From: Salegentibacter sp. Hel_I_6
Lineage (GTDB): Bacteria > Bacteroidota > Bacteroidia > Flavobacteriales > Flavobacteriaceae
Length of the DNA stretch: 64,000 nucleotides
Direction of reading: 5' to 3'
Assembly: GCF_000745315.1 (NCBI RefSeq)
Contig: NZ_JQNQ01000001.1
Coordinates: 1,488,001 to 1,552,000, forward strand
The position numbers and the translations under genes are program-made. The notes beneath the pieces are model-generated. The model made no database searches and was not told where the DNA came from. It saw nothing but the letters and a program-made list of their open reading frames with translations. This document shows, in pieces, positions 35,352 to 44,728 of the stretch (position 1 is its first letter; every line of letters begins with the position of its first letter).

Positions 35352-37758
35352 CCTCGCCTCTCACTGGCCTATTACCGATATTCGGGACAATGTTGTTTTT
35401 GCCGCAAACGGTAACGTTGTCCTATGTTACCGGCTTGACCTTCCTGAAATTTACTCCTTATCGGAAAAAGATTTTGAAGACCTGCACGCCACTTGGTTTC
35501 AGGCGCTTAAAACCCTGCCGGTGGGTACAGTAGTGCATAAGCAGGATATTTATGAGAAGAAAGCATTCACTGCAACGTCACTTCCAAACAAAACCTTTTT
35601 AGAAAAAGCCACACGGGATCATTTTAAAGATCGGGAATATATAGCGCACCGCTCTTTAATATTTTTCACCCTGGCCAGGAACAAAGCTTTAAACAACTCC
35701 AAATACCTAAACCCTTTTCGAAAAGTTTCCAAAGAAATTATAAGGGAACTGGATGCCAACCTTAAAAGCTTTATCGGCTCGGTCAACGATTGTGTTTCCT
35801 TTATCGCTAACAGCCGAAAGGTTTCTATACAAGCGTTTCAAGCAAAGGAAATCCAAAACCTCACTACGGAATATTTTAATGGTTTCAATGAGGGTTTCGA
35901 TACCGATATCCTACTCGAAAAACAACATATTCAAACTGGGGATAATTATTTTGATGCCCTGGCTATCAATAGCGAGCTGTGCTTTGGCGAAAGGGTACAG
36001 TCGAGCAAGACCAATGAGAAATTTACATCCGATGATTTTGTATTTCACCAGGGGTTTATTGATGGGCTGGGGCTTCATTTAAGAGAAAACCATATAGTCA
36101 ACCAGGTACTCTACCTGGATGATAAACACAAATGGCGCAAGCTACTGGATAAAAAAGTAGAAGAACTTAGCAAAAGTTCCAACTTTGGATCACAAAACAA
36201 AGTCGTTCTAGGAAAGATTCAGGAAATCCTGGAAAAGATTAATAGCGATGATAACGCGCGGATTATTCGTGGCCATCTCAATGTTATCTTCTGGGATCGT
36301 GATCTTCGTAATTTGGAAGGCATTGCTTCTAAAATTAAGGCTGAGCTCAAGGAACTAGACATTACCCCTTACGCTCCAAGAGGCGAAGAACGAAAGAATT
36401 ACCTGCTGAACAGCTACTGCTGCTTCTCTTCCAATTTTTCCGATGAAGATCTCTATGTGACCGATCTAAAACATGCCTTGTGCCTTTTTATCAATAACAC
36501 CAATTATAAAACGGACCCTACAGGTATCATTTTTAATGACCGTGAGCATAATATCCCTGTGCTAAAAGATGTTTGGGACGAGGGAAAGAAACGCATTAAG
36601 GCACGGAACTTTGCCATCTTCGCCCCTACCGGGGAAGGGAAATCCTTTCTGGCCAATAACATTCTACGTCAATATTTTGAAAACGAGGTTCGGCTGGTGA
36701 TTATCGATCTTGGAGGTTCTTATACGAAGTTCGCAAAACTCTATCCTGATAAGTACACTGTCTTGCGCTACGAGAGCGGAAAGAATTTAGGGATCAATCC
36801 TTTCTACATATCCAATCCCAATGATGTTAGCCCAGAGCGGTTAGAAGACCTTTCGGTTTTTCTATTAGAACTCATTGCTTCAGATGATAAGGTTACCAAA
36901 GCGCAATCCGTAGCCATTAAAAAGATCCTCCGTTACTATTACAAAAACAACAAGGAAAACCATTCCTTAGATAGTTTTTACCGTTTTATCGAGCAGCGAA
37001 AAGATGAGCTGCTGGAGACCCTTAAAATCCATCCCGACTACTTCAATGTTACCAACTTTTTGCACGTGCTCTCGGAGTATGTCGCCGATGGTCTATACAG
37101 CTTCTTATTTGAAGTTAGCGAAGATCAAACTTACAAGATTGAAGATAAGCGGCTGATTGTCTTTGAACTCGATGAAGTCAAAGACAATAAAGAAATCCTC
37201 TCGGTGATGCTCAAACTAATCAAGTCAGCGATCCAACGCACGATCTGGAAAAACAGGGCAGAAAAGGGAATTATTCTTTTTGATGAATTTGCCAAGCAAC
37301 TCAAATTTGAAAATGTCCTGGAAAGCGTTGAATTCTACTACCAGGCCATTCGTAAACAGAACGGTGCCATTGGAATCATCTTGCAATCCATAAACCAGCT
37401 TCCTAATAATGCGACTTCCTCAAGCATCCTGGAAAACACCCAGGTGATTTACAGCCTGAATAATGAAAAAGGTTATGAAGAACTGGCCAGGCGCTTGAGC
37501 CTTTCCAGCCACGATCTCAACCAGTTGAAATCGATCAGGAATAATTTGACCGGCAAGCGCAAGTACACCGAGATCTTCATCAAGATCGGAAAAGAAAGTA
37601 ACATTTTCCGCCTGGAAGTACCACCCGAAGTCTATGCTGCCTACCTCACCGACGGTACCGAAAACGAGGCCATAATGGCCATTTATAAAAAAACCAAAAA
37701 TATGGAAAAGGCAATCAAGGAATTCATCAGGAAGGCCGAAACGCTAATTAACAATTAA
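35338..37758 (+). CDS. traG: Conjugative transfer ATPase TraG (VirB4-like)
   Basis: Energy source for assembling the type IV secretion channel. Of 806 residues, Walker A APTGEGKSF is near 431, an IIDLGGSYTKFAK strand near 461, Walker B GIILFDEFAKQL near 642, and the QSINQLPNN motif near 682 is typical of VirB4/TraG. The N-terminal ~300 residues are the membrane-complex-binding domain. It shares an overlapping start with traF and is followed 11 bp later by the next tra gene. Confidence 0.95.
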   Translation: MKKINLASHWPITDIRDNVVFAANGNVVLCYRLDLPEIYSLSEKDFEDLHATWFQALKTLPVGTVVHKQDIYEKKAFTATSLPNKTFLEKATRDHFKDREYIAHRSLIFFTLARNKALNNSKYLNPFRKVSKEIIRELDANLKSFIGSVNDCVSFIANSRKVSIQAFQAKEIQNLTTEYFNGFNEGFDTDILLEKQHIQTGDNYFDALAINSELCFGERVQSSKTNEKFTSDDFVFHQGFIDGLGLHLRENHIVNQVLYLDDKHKWRKLLDKKVEELSKSSNFGSQNKVVLGKIQEILEKINSDDNARIIRGHLNVIFWDRDLRNLEGIASKIKAELKELDITPYAPRGEERKNYLLNSYCCFSSNFSDEDLYVTDLKHALCLFINNTNYKTDPTGIIFNDREHNIPVLKDVWDEGKKRIKARNFAIFAPTGEGKSFLANNILRQYFENEVRLVIIDLGGSYTKFAKLYPDKYTVLRYESGKNLGINPFYISNPNDVSPERLEDLSVFLLELIASDDKVTKAQSVAIKKILRYYYKNNKENHSLDSFYRFIEQRKDELLETLKIHPDYFNVTNFLHVLSEYVADGLYSFLFEVSEDQTYKIEDKRLIVFELDEVKDNKEILSVMLKLIKSAIQRTIWKNRAEKGIILFDEFAKQLKFENVLESVEFYYQAIRKQNGAIGIILQSINQLPNNATSSSILENTQVIYSLNNEKGYEELARRLSLSSHDLNQLKSIRNNLTGKRKYTEIFIKIGKESNIFRLEVPPEVYAAYLTDGTENEAIMAIYKKTKNMEKAIKEFIRKAETLINN

Positions 37759-37769
37759 AACAATTCGAT

Positions 37770-38351
37770 ATGAAAAACAAACACAAAACCTTGGTTCTCT
37801 CACTGGCCTTAGCTTTATGCTTGCCTGCAGGCGCTGCCTGCCAGGGGATGCCGGTGTATGATAATACGAACTTTGTCAGCCTGGTTAAATCCCTGGTGGA
37901 ATCGGCCAAGCAAACTGCTAACTTGGTCAAGACCGTCAACTTTTTAAAGGCACAGAAAGAGAATATTGAGAAGGTCAATAGCGTGGTACAGGATTTAAAA
38001 GCCGTTCGTGAGATAGGTCGTAACAACCAACGCCTTATTGCGGTAATGCAGGATGACCTTCGGGATATCTTGAATTCCCCTTATATCAAACCCGACGAAA
38101 TAAGCAGGGTGACCCAATCCTTCAGTGACGTGGTAGATAACTCCCTGGAAACCGCAAGCTTTATCGATGAGATTTTATCAAGTGATCATTTAAAAATGAG
38201 TGATGCCGAGCGGGCGGAGATTTTAAAGCAAAAAGAACTCGAGTCGAAAGAGATGGTCACCGATGTGCGGCTAAAGACCAAGCGTTACCGAGAGATCATT
38301 TCTTTTCGGGAAATGCAGGACAGGATTAATAACCGGGAAACAGGCTTTTGA
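37770..38351 (+). CDS. Periplasmic transfer protein TraI-like (VirB5/TrbJ-like)
   Basis: 193 residues: a signal peptide (LVLSLALALCLPAGAACQG, also compatible with lipidation at Cys), then mostly helical coiled-coil-like sequence (AKQTANLVKTVNFLKAQKEN). Length, secondary structure and position between the VirB4-like and VirB6-like genes fit TraI/VirB5-type proteins. The stop overlaps the next ATG (ATGA). Confidence 0.75.
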   Translation: MKNKHKTLVLSLALALCLPAGAACQGMPVYDNTNFVSLVKSLVESAKQTANLVKTVNFLKAQKENIEKVNSVVQDLKAVREIGRNNQRLIAVMQDDLRDILNSPYIKPDEISRVTQSFSDVVDNSLETASFIDEILSSDHLKMSDAERAEILKQKELESKEMVTDVRLKTKRYREIISFREMQDRINNRETGF

Positions 38352-39196
38352 TGATGGAAGGGGTAATTATATTGGCCGTAGGAGTCGAATATATCGATAG
38401 TGTTTTCCAAACCATCCAGGAAAGCGAATTTTCTCGGTATACCATTGTCGGCATGAAGACCTTGGCGGTGCTCTTCTTTTTGGTCAACATCCTTAAAAAG
38501 TATAATGAAGGCATAGCCGACAGGCAGGGCTATACCTGGGGGCTTTCCCCCGCGGATCTGGCCAAGAACTTTGCGGTGGTCCTGCTGGTTATTTTTTCAA
38601 CGCAAATCCTGGGCTTCTTTGACAATATTCTTGTGGCTATTGAAAACCAGTACCGAGATACAGCCCCTGCCCTTCTTCCGCTGCAGATGCAGGAGATCCC
38701 CATCGAGGAAGATGTCTCCCCTATGGGGGCGATGCGTAAAGCTATGGCTTTACTCTATGAGGCCTTAGTCACACCACTATATGGCTTTAAAACCTTTGCA
38801 TTTTTAATTAGCCTGTTTCTATGGATTCTGGATTTATTCATCTATCCCTTATTCCTTGCGGAACGTTATTTCCTCTTGGGTATTATGCAGGCCTTTTTTC
38901 CGCTGGTACTAAGCCTGGCGGTATTTGAAAAGTTTCGCTCGATGGCCTATGGTTTTTTCAGGCTGTATGCCGCAGTATATATGCTGGTGCCTGCATTCTT
39001 CCTGGTTAATGTGTTTATTAATGCTCTGTATACGGAGATCAACACCAATTTTTGGGAAAACCTATTCGGTACGGATTACGGGAGCGGTTTTTTTGCACCG
39101 GTTGTAGAGCTGGGTTCGATAGTTTTTATCGTGTTTTTAAAATTCAAACTCTACCGGCGGGCCATTTCATTTACCCTAAGACTTTTCACCACTTAA
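38348..39196 (+). CDS. traJ: Conjugative transfer membrane protein TraJ (VirB6-like)
   Basis: 282 residues with about six hydrophobic helices (for example TLAVLFFLVNIL, FAVVLLVIFSTQILGFF, FAFLISLFLWILDLFIYPLF, MLVPAFFLVNVFI). This polytopic layout and its place after the VirB5-like gene fit TraJ, the VirB6-like inner-membrane part of the channel. Translation may begin at either of two consecutive ATG codons (38348 or 38351); the first overlaps the upstream stop. Confidence 0.85.
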   Translation: MMMEGVIILAVGVEYIDSVFQTIQESEFSRYTIVGMKTLAVLFFLVNILKKYNEGIADRQGYTWGLSPADLAKNFAVVLLVIFSTQILGFFDNILVAIENQYRDTAPALLPLQMQEIPIEEDVSPMGAMRKAMALLYEALVTPLYGFKTFAFLISLFLWILDLFIYPLFLAERYFLLGIMQAFFPLVLSLAVFEKFRSMAYGFFRLYAAVYMLVPAFFLVNVFINALYTEINTNFWENLFGTDYGSGFFAPVVELGSIVFIVFLKFKLYRRAISFTLRLFTT

Positions 39197-39247
39197 TCAG
39201 CAGCAACCGATATAACCAATTTAGTCATTGAAAAATATAGTTCAAAA

Positions 39248-39862
39248 ATGAAAACACCATATAAAAATATCTATTTGATATTAAAACTCAACCGCTTTAT
39301 CGTGCTGGCCGTAGTGCTTTGCTCAATGGGCTGCAGTGTTTTTGCCATTTGGATGGCCATCTCAACAAGAAACAAAGCCTTGAACAGTGCCTTTGCCATC
39401 AATACCGACGGCAGTATAATTCCATTAAAACTAGTGACCCAAAAAGAAAACTTCCAGGTAGAAGCCCTGGCTCATTTGGAGCTGTTTCATACCTATTTCT
39501 ATAATATTGATGCCAGCAACTATGAGAAAAACCTGGAAAAAGCATTATGGCTGGGCAATAGTTCTGTAGACAACCTATACAGGCAGAAAAAGGCCGAAGG
39601 GGTTTACAACCGCTTATTGCAGTACTCGCTGGTCCAAAAGATATTAACGATCGATTCGCAGCTCGAAGAAAAGGAGGAATCGTACCATTTTAAAACCACT
39701 GTTATTTTTGAAATCAACCGCGGCAATATAGTAGACACCTATGAACTAGTAAGCACGGGAAAATTACTCATCGTAGATCGTCACTTTCCCCATAACCCTC
39801 ACGGACTCCTCATTACGGATTATTTCGAAAACAGTTTAAGAAAAGTACCCTCACAAAATTAA
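39248..39862 (+). CDS. traK: Conjugative transfer protein TraK (VirB8-like)
   Basis: 204 residues with one N-terminal membrane helix (FIVLAVVLCSMGCSVFAIWMA) and a periplasmic domain. The stretch ALAHLELFHTYFYNIDASNYEKNLEKALWLG matches TraK proteins of CTnDOT-like elements, the VirB8-like scaffold. It lies 51 bp after traJ and 11 bp before traM in the same operon. Confidence 0.9.
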   Translation: MKTPYKNIYLILKLNRFIVLAVVLCSMGCSVFAIWMAISTRNKALNSAFAINTDGSIIPLKLVTQKENFQVEALAHLELFHTYFYNIDASNYEKNLEKALWLGNSSVDNLYRQKKAEGVYNRLLQYSLVQKILTIDSQLEEKEESYHFKTTVIFEINRGNIVDTYELVSTGKLLIVDRHFPHNPHGLLITDYFENSLRKVPSQN

Positions 39863-39873
39863 AATTAGAACCG

Positions 39874-40860
39874 ATGAAAATTGAAAAGAACAAAATCGTA
39901 TTCATTAGCGTCCTGGTGGTCATTGTGATTTTTCTTGTCACCTATACCTTAATGATCACCGGGGAGGATGAAGAGCACCAGGAAAACCTCCGGCAAACTG
40001 AGATCCCTGATCTTGAAGAAGAAAGCCAGGAAACCTATGAGTCCAAACTGGAGGCTATTGATAACCTCAAAGAAGTTCGGGATAAGAATGCGCCAAGTAT
40101 TTATGATGAAACGTTCTTGGATTCTTTAGGCTATTACGATACCGAGCTTTTGGAAAAAGAAAAAGAGCGCAAGATCGATAGTATTTATGAATTGGGAAAA
40201 GCACGGCAAGCACAAATCGCAAACCTCAAGCAAACCCCGCAAACCAGTCCATCGGAGAATAACAGCCCCTCACTAATAGAAAGAGCACCAAAAGTAGATA
40301 CTGCGGAAATCGAGGAAAAGCGAAAAATCGAAGCCAAAGAAATGGGACTGGAGCATCAATTATTCTTTGCTTCTGCTCCCGAAGCACCTAAAGATGGTAC
40401 TACCAGCAATACAGATAAGGAAATTAACGTGATGGTTGATGGTACCCAGGTAGTTAAAGCCAACTCCAGGCTTCGGATGCGACTTTCGCAGCCTGCCAGG
40501 ATTGGTGATAAACTTATTCCCAAAAACACCCCGGTTTTTGGTTTTGTTAGTTTTCAGCCTAATCGTGTCCTGATTGAGATTGAAAATATCAATAAGCATC
40601 AAACTAGCCTAAAAGCCTTTGACCTTGAAGATGGTAGCGAAGGTATCTACATCGAGAACAATTTCCGGGCGGAAGTAACCACGGAAGTCCTGGATGATGT
40701 AATCGGTGATATTAATATCCCAAGTGTACCACAGGTCACTGGAATAAGCAAAGTATTCAGGCGAAATAACCGCAATGTGAAAGTGACCATTCTAAATAAT
40801 TACAGATTAATTCTCAAAGCCAGCAAACCAAAGGCTAACTGGGGAACAGCTAACCTATAA
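39874..40860 (+). CDS. traM: Conjugative transfer protein TraM (VirB10-like)
   Basis: 328 residues. One N-terminal membrane helix (IVFISVLVVIVIFLVTYTLMI), a long charged Glu/Lys-rich middle (~30-150), and a C-terminal beta domain. The C-terminal part, NSRLRMRLSQPARIGDKLIP followed by NTPVFGFVSFQPNRVLIEIENI, is the TraM/VirB10-type outer-membrane-spanning core. No TraL gene was recognised between traK and traM. Confidence 0.9.
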   Translation: MKIEKNKIVFISVLVVIVIFLVTYTLMITGEDEEHQENLRQTEIPDLEEESQETYESKLEAIDNLKEVRDKNAPSIYDETFLDSLGYYDTELLEKEKERKIDSIYELGKARQAQIANLKQTPQTSPSENNSPSLIERAPKVDTAEIEEKRKIEAKEMGLEHQLFFASAPEAPKDGTTSNTDKEINVMVDGTQVVKANSRLRMRLSQPARIGDKLIPKNTPVFGFVSFQPNRVLIEIENINKHQTSLKAFDLEDGSEGIYIENNFRAEVTTEVLDDVIGDINIPSVPQVTGISKVFRRNNRNVKVTILNNYRLILKASKPKANWGTANL

Positions 40861-40871
40861 AAACAATTCTT

Positions 40872-41705
40872 ATGAAAAATTATCTTTTAACAACAGCCGC
40901 TTTACTGGTGATAGTTTTCACCAGTGCACAAGCCCAAGAAAAACTGGACACTATTTACGCTAATGAGTACAAGAATGTTGCGCTATTTTTTCCAGAGGAA
41001 ATTAGCCAGGGTATTACCGGTGCTGAGCATTTTGTCTTTACCTACAACCGGGAAAAGCAGCAACACTTCGGACTGCTGCAGGCCAAGCCCGGCAGAGAAA
41101 GTAATTTACTTGTTATCGGAACAAATGGTTCGGTATTCTCCTATATCCTGAAGTATAAGAAACAGCTTTCCCGGCTGAACTATTTTATCCCTGAAGCGGA
41201 AAGTATTGGAAAAGAAAAGCCAGTTGTCAAGGATTCAGTTAAGGACAAAAAAACGCAAAAGAACTTAAACAAGAAGGAAGATCATTACCGCAGATTCTGC
41301 AGCTACCTGCTGAGTAAAAAGCAACGCATAGGCCGCATAAAAAAACGCAAGAACGGTATTATTTTAAGTGTTGAGAATATCGTTTTTAATAAAGAGCAGC
41401 TCTATTTTGTGATCGAAATTGAGAATAGATCCAGCCTGGATTATGATCTTAATTTCTTAAACCTGGCGATTGAAACCCGCAAAAAGGGAAAGAAGAAATC
41501 CCTGCAGCGTTTATACCAGGATCCGGTTTTCAAGTACAACTTGCCGGCTAAGATTGGAAAAAAACAAACGGTAAGATTGGTTTATGTTATGCCAAAATTT
41601 TCCTTGTCTAAAGAAAGGAGGGCGATATTGGAACTTAATGAAAAGGATGGGGAACGTAATTTAAAACTAAAGATCTCCCATCGGTTTATTAATAATCCTA
41701 ATTGA
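40872..41705 (+). CDS. traN: Conjugative transfer protein TraN (VirB9-like, DUF4138)
   Basis: 277 residues with a signal peptide (LLTTAALLVIVFTSAQAQ). The mature start LDTIYANEYKNVALFFPEEI followed by GITGAEHFVFTYNREKQQHFG is the hallmark of TraN, the periplasmic VirB9-like partner of TraM. It is the last gene of the plus-strand tra run; TraO, P and Q were not found, being absent or elsewhere. Confidence 0.9.
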   Translation: MKNYLLTTAALLVIVFTSAQAQEKLDTIYANEYKNVALFFPEEISQGITGAEHFVFTYNREKQQHFGLLQAKPGRESNLLVIGTNGSVFSYILKYKKQLSRLNYFIPEAESIGKEKPVVKDSVKDKKTQKNLNKKEDHYRRFCSYLLSKKQRIGRIKKRKNGIILSVENIVFNKEQLYFVIEIENRSSLDYDLNFLNLAIETRKKGKKKSLQRLYQDPVFKYNLPAKIGKKQTVRLVYVMPKFSLSKERRAILELNEKDGERNLKLKISHRFINNPN

Positions 41706-41734
41706 TAATTTTGAAAAATTCCGACTTTAAAAGT

Positions 41735-43090
41735 TTAAATTTTTCTGGCTTTTGCACCCCTGGCAGTCAGCCTATAACGCTGTTTACTACTTTGTGGTTT
41801 CTCGGGAATGGTCATTTCAATCAAGCCTTCGGCAAGGGCAGGTTGCAAATAATTTTTTCTAAAATTTTCTCTATCGGAAAGTCCTAAATGATATTGCAAC
41901 TCACTTCTGCTATCTTCACCATTAATCACATTTAAGAGATCCTGAACTTGCGGGGTTACTTGCGGGGTCTCTTGCAGGGTTACTTGCGGGGTTTCATTAG
42001 TAGTTTTATCAAAAACTTCTTCTGAAGCTGGAAAAACCATTCGTAAAAAGTTCTCAGAGAACCGGAAGGAATCTTTACTATAGGATTCTAATATTCTGGG
42101 GATCCCCGATCCAAGTTGTTCTACCAAATCCAAGTCTTTATAAATGCGCATTAATTCTTTGTTGCGGGGAATCGAAAAACCTTCAAAAAATTCATTTTTA
42201 CTTAAGCCATCCGGTAAAGAACCTGCAGAAGTGATTTCTATCCGATCACTAAAAATTTCAAATTTTGGAGCTATTTCACGAGTGTAATCATTATGGACAA
42301 AGGCATTTATAATGGCTTCCCGCAGTGCAATGGCATTCCAAAGACGACGTTCTTTTCGTTCACTATGGGTGATTTTGGTAATCGTTCGATTTTCCAAGTT
42401 CATTTTATCCAATACGCTCTTAGTGGCTTTTATTAAAGAGCAGTAACCATATTCATTACTTTCAACTAAATCGACCCGTGTATTCCCTTTATACTTAGCC
42501 AATTTAACAGAAACATTATTCTCATCTGCTAATAAATATGCTGCATAATTCAAGTCACCTCCTGTCGTAGTTAGCTCTAAATTTTTTCTGAATTGTTTGT
42601 TGAGGGGCTTTTGTTTTTCCTGGTAATAAATATGAAGTTGCTCAAACCTTAAATCCTGTCGGTGTGCTTTTATTTTTCCGATAGAATTTCGGGTACGTGT
42701 AGCAAAAAGTTCTTCAATGAGTTTTTGTGACATAGGCTCTGCCGCAGAACCAAGCCGTATAAAACAACCTTTTTCACTCATTCCAAATTTTTTGAGATGG
42801 TAAGGTTTTTCTGAACCGCTTGCTACGATAATTTTCAGAATATCTTTCCCATCCCGTTCCTCAGTTACAATATCAAATAACCCAAGTGCAGAAGGCCGTA
42901 TATTGTTCCTTACCCTATCCTTAATTTTCAATTGCACACTATCAGGATCTTTCACCCCAAAAGTTCTTCCTTCCTTATCAATCCCTATATAGATAATACC
43001 GCCTTCACGATAATTTAAAAAAGCAACAACTTCTTTCTCCAAACCATCGGAAAGCTCCCTTTTATATTCTATACGGTTGGTTTCACTCAT
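41735..43090 (-). CDS. AlbA_2/Schlafen-like domain ATP-binding regulator
   Basis: 451 residues from the ATG at 43090; the longer frame starts upstream inside the coupling-protein gene and is rejected. N-terminal AlbA_2 domain (RIEYKRELSDGLEKEVVAFLNYREGGIIYIGID). A middle domain (ALREAIINAFVHNDY, then FEIFSDRIEITSAGSLPDG) is the GHKL-like 'HATPase_c_4' region of RecG-like regulators. The C-terminal winged helix follows a repeated linker of ETPQVT-type units. It is inserted between tra and mob genes. Such proteins are thought to be regulators; some relatives act in defence. Confidence 0.85.
   Translation of the reverse strand: MSETNRIEYKRELSDGLEKEVVAFLNYREGGIIYIGIDKEGRTFGVKDPDSVQLKIKDRVRNNIRPSALGLFDIVTEERDGKDILKIIVASGSEKPYHLKKFGMSEKGCFIRLGSAAEPMSQKLIEELFATRTRNSIGKIKAHRQDLRFEQLHIYYQEKQKPLNKQFRKNLELTTTGGDLNYAAYLLADENNVSVKLAKYKGNTRVDLVESNEYGYCSLIKATKSVLDKMNLENRTITKITHSERKERRLWNAIALREAIINAFVHNDYTREIAPKFEIFSDRIEITSAGSLPDGLSKNEFFEGFSIPRNKELMRIYKDLDLVEQLGSGIPRILESYSKDSFRFSENFLRMVFPASEEVFDKTTNETPQVTLQETPQVTPQVQDLLNVINGEDSRSELQYHLGLSDRENFRKNYLQPALAEGLIEMTIPEKPQSSKQRYRLTARGAKARKI
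41945..41992. repeat. Short in-frame tandem repeat encoding TPQV units
   Basis: Four near-copies of a 12- to 15-bp unit with the core CTTGC(G/A)GGG(T) at 41945-41992, coding on the minus strand for ETPQVT, LQETPQVT and PQV. It forms the linker before the winged helix of the AlbA_2 protein. Copy number could vary by slippage without breaking the frame. Confidence 0.6.
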
Positions 43091-43124
43091 AAAAAAGATT
43101 TTAACGCCACAAATATACTTATAA

Positions 43125-44717
43125 TTACTGGTCAAATATAGACCTGGCCTCCTTATACACCCGCTCAAAATTCGATTCCAAATCAGCTTTGGAATAAGGT
43201 TTTTGATCTTTAGCCGAAGGCAGATCGCGTCTAATATTCTGCAATCTAAACTGTACCTTTTTATCCTTTCCATCTGCATAGGTTATAAATTCTCCCTGGT
43301 TCAGGCGAAAGAAAACATCGGCTCGGATTTTTGGGATTTCCTTCTCCCCGGTGGTTACCCTCGTATCAAAATCAAGGCTGTACCCGCGGTTGACACTGGT
43401 TGTGGGCTTTTTCACAATTTCAAAAAAGCGCTCGTAATATTTGGCAGTATCGGGATCGTTCACCTTTCCAAAAAACTGATAGGACAAATTGCTTAAAATA
43501 GCCTTACTGGCTTTATCCCCATACATCATATCGTTTTGGATCTTATCCTGCATTACATAAATAGTAGCGATATCATAACTCCTCAGGGTTGCCGGGATCC
43601 GGTGCATATTCAACAAACGAAGGGTGGGGGCTTCTTCCATCAGTAGGAAAGAAGCTTTAGCATTTCGAACACTCATTTGTTTGGTAATGGTATGGATGAT
43701 TGTGGCTATGACCGGGGAGTAGGAAGCTTCATATTTGGGATTGTTCACTACGGAAATAACCGAAGGCTTTTCCTCACTATTAATATGAAGCGGAACCTCA
43801 TCTTTAGAAAGTACCATAAAAATCTGTTGGGTACTGATTCTTTTAAGCGCATTGGCCAGCGTACTTTTTACTCCCGCCGTTTGCCGTTCAGAATCTTTAC
43901 CGCTAATAAAGGCATCGGCCATTGCACGGGAAGTGGTATTGGTTTCCAAAAATTGGATCAGGCTATCGGTATTTAAAAACTGATAAATAGCGATAAGATG
44001 CGGAAGGGTACAAAACTTAGGATAATCCGTTTTTAATTTCCAGATCAGTCCCCCGATTAGCCCTTCTGCGGCATCATTAAAAAATTTTGTAGTTCCCGAG
44101 GTACCTGATTCCCGTTGCTCGAGAAGGTTTTCCACCAGAACCCGGGAAACTTCATTGACACTTTCCTCGTTCTCCAGGTATCGTGGAGCGATGGGATTCA
44201 CCCTATGGATGATTTTATCAAAGGAAATAATCTTAAAGGGAATTTCCCGGTCCTTAAAAAGGGGATAGGCCATTTCGGTAAGCTCAAAATCTTTATAGTC
44301 GTGAATCACCCCACAAAAATTCTCCTTTTGAAAATGCTTTAAAAAGCCATACACCACGCTTTCGGTCTTCCCGCTCCCGGCAGAACCAATAATGGAGGCG
44401 CCGCGTTTAATATTTTCCAGTTTAAATTTTCCTTTTGTGGTCGCAAAACCGACCTGGTATCTTTTATCGATCTTTTTATTATCCTGATCGGTATGCAAGA
44501 AAACATACATCAGTGTATTGACCAGGAGCAACGGACACCCCAGGAATAATAAAGCCGGAATCCACTGGTTATCCTGGACCCCACAAATGCCAAGGGCCAG
44601 CATCAGGAATAAATTCAAAACAAAAGCAAACCGGTTGATAAGCCTAAAACATATATAGAATAATATGCTTACCAGCCCGGTAATCAGAAGCAGTCTAACA
44701 AGATTTTCTATGTCCAT
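43125..44717 (-). CDS. mobC: Type IV coupling protein (VirD4/MobC-like)
   Basis: Brings the relaxase-DNA complex to the secretion channel. 530 residues: two to three N-terminal membrane helices (LVRLLLITGLVSILFYICF, FVLNLFLMLALGI), then an ATPase with Walker A IGSAGSGKTES near residue 109 and Walker B FLLMEEAP near 360. The C-terminal part has IATIYVMQDKIQN, similar to the IiiQs/IvQ motif of VirD4 proteins. It is third in the mobilisation operon, 11 bp after the relaxase gene. Confidence 0.9.
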   Translation of the reverse strand: MDIENLVRLLLITGLVSILFYICFRLINRFAFVLNLFLMLALGICGVQDNQWIPALLFLGCPLLLVNTLMYVFLHTDQDNKKIDKRYQVGFATTKGKFKLENIKRGASIIGSAGSGKTESVVYGFLKHFQKENFCGVIHDYKDFELTEMAYPLFKDREIPFKIISFDKIIHRVNPIAPRYLENEESVNEVSRVLVENLLEQRESGTSGTTKFFNDAAEGLIGGLIWKLKTDYPKFCTLPHLIAIYQFLNTDSLIQFLETNTTSRAMADAFISGKDSERQTAGVKSTLANALKRISTQQIFMVLSKDEVPLHINSEEKPSVISVVNNPKYEASYSPVIATIIHTITKQMSVRNAKASFLLMEEAPTLRLLNMHRIPATLRSYDIATIYVMQDKIQNDMMYGDKASKAILSNLSYQFFGKVNDPDTAKYYERFFEIVKKPTTSVNRGYSLDFDTRVTTGEKEIPKIRADVFFRLNQGEFITYADGKDKKVQFRLQNIRRDLPSAKDQKPYSKADLESNFERVYKEARSIFDQ

Positions 44718-44728
44718 AACAATTAAAA

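Noticed and set aside
43091..43279. Upstream extension of the AlbA_2 gene
   Set aside because: The extra 63 residues overlap the coupling-protein gene in another frame and do not match the AlbA_2 N-terminus, which begins naturally at the ATG at 43090.
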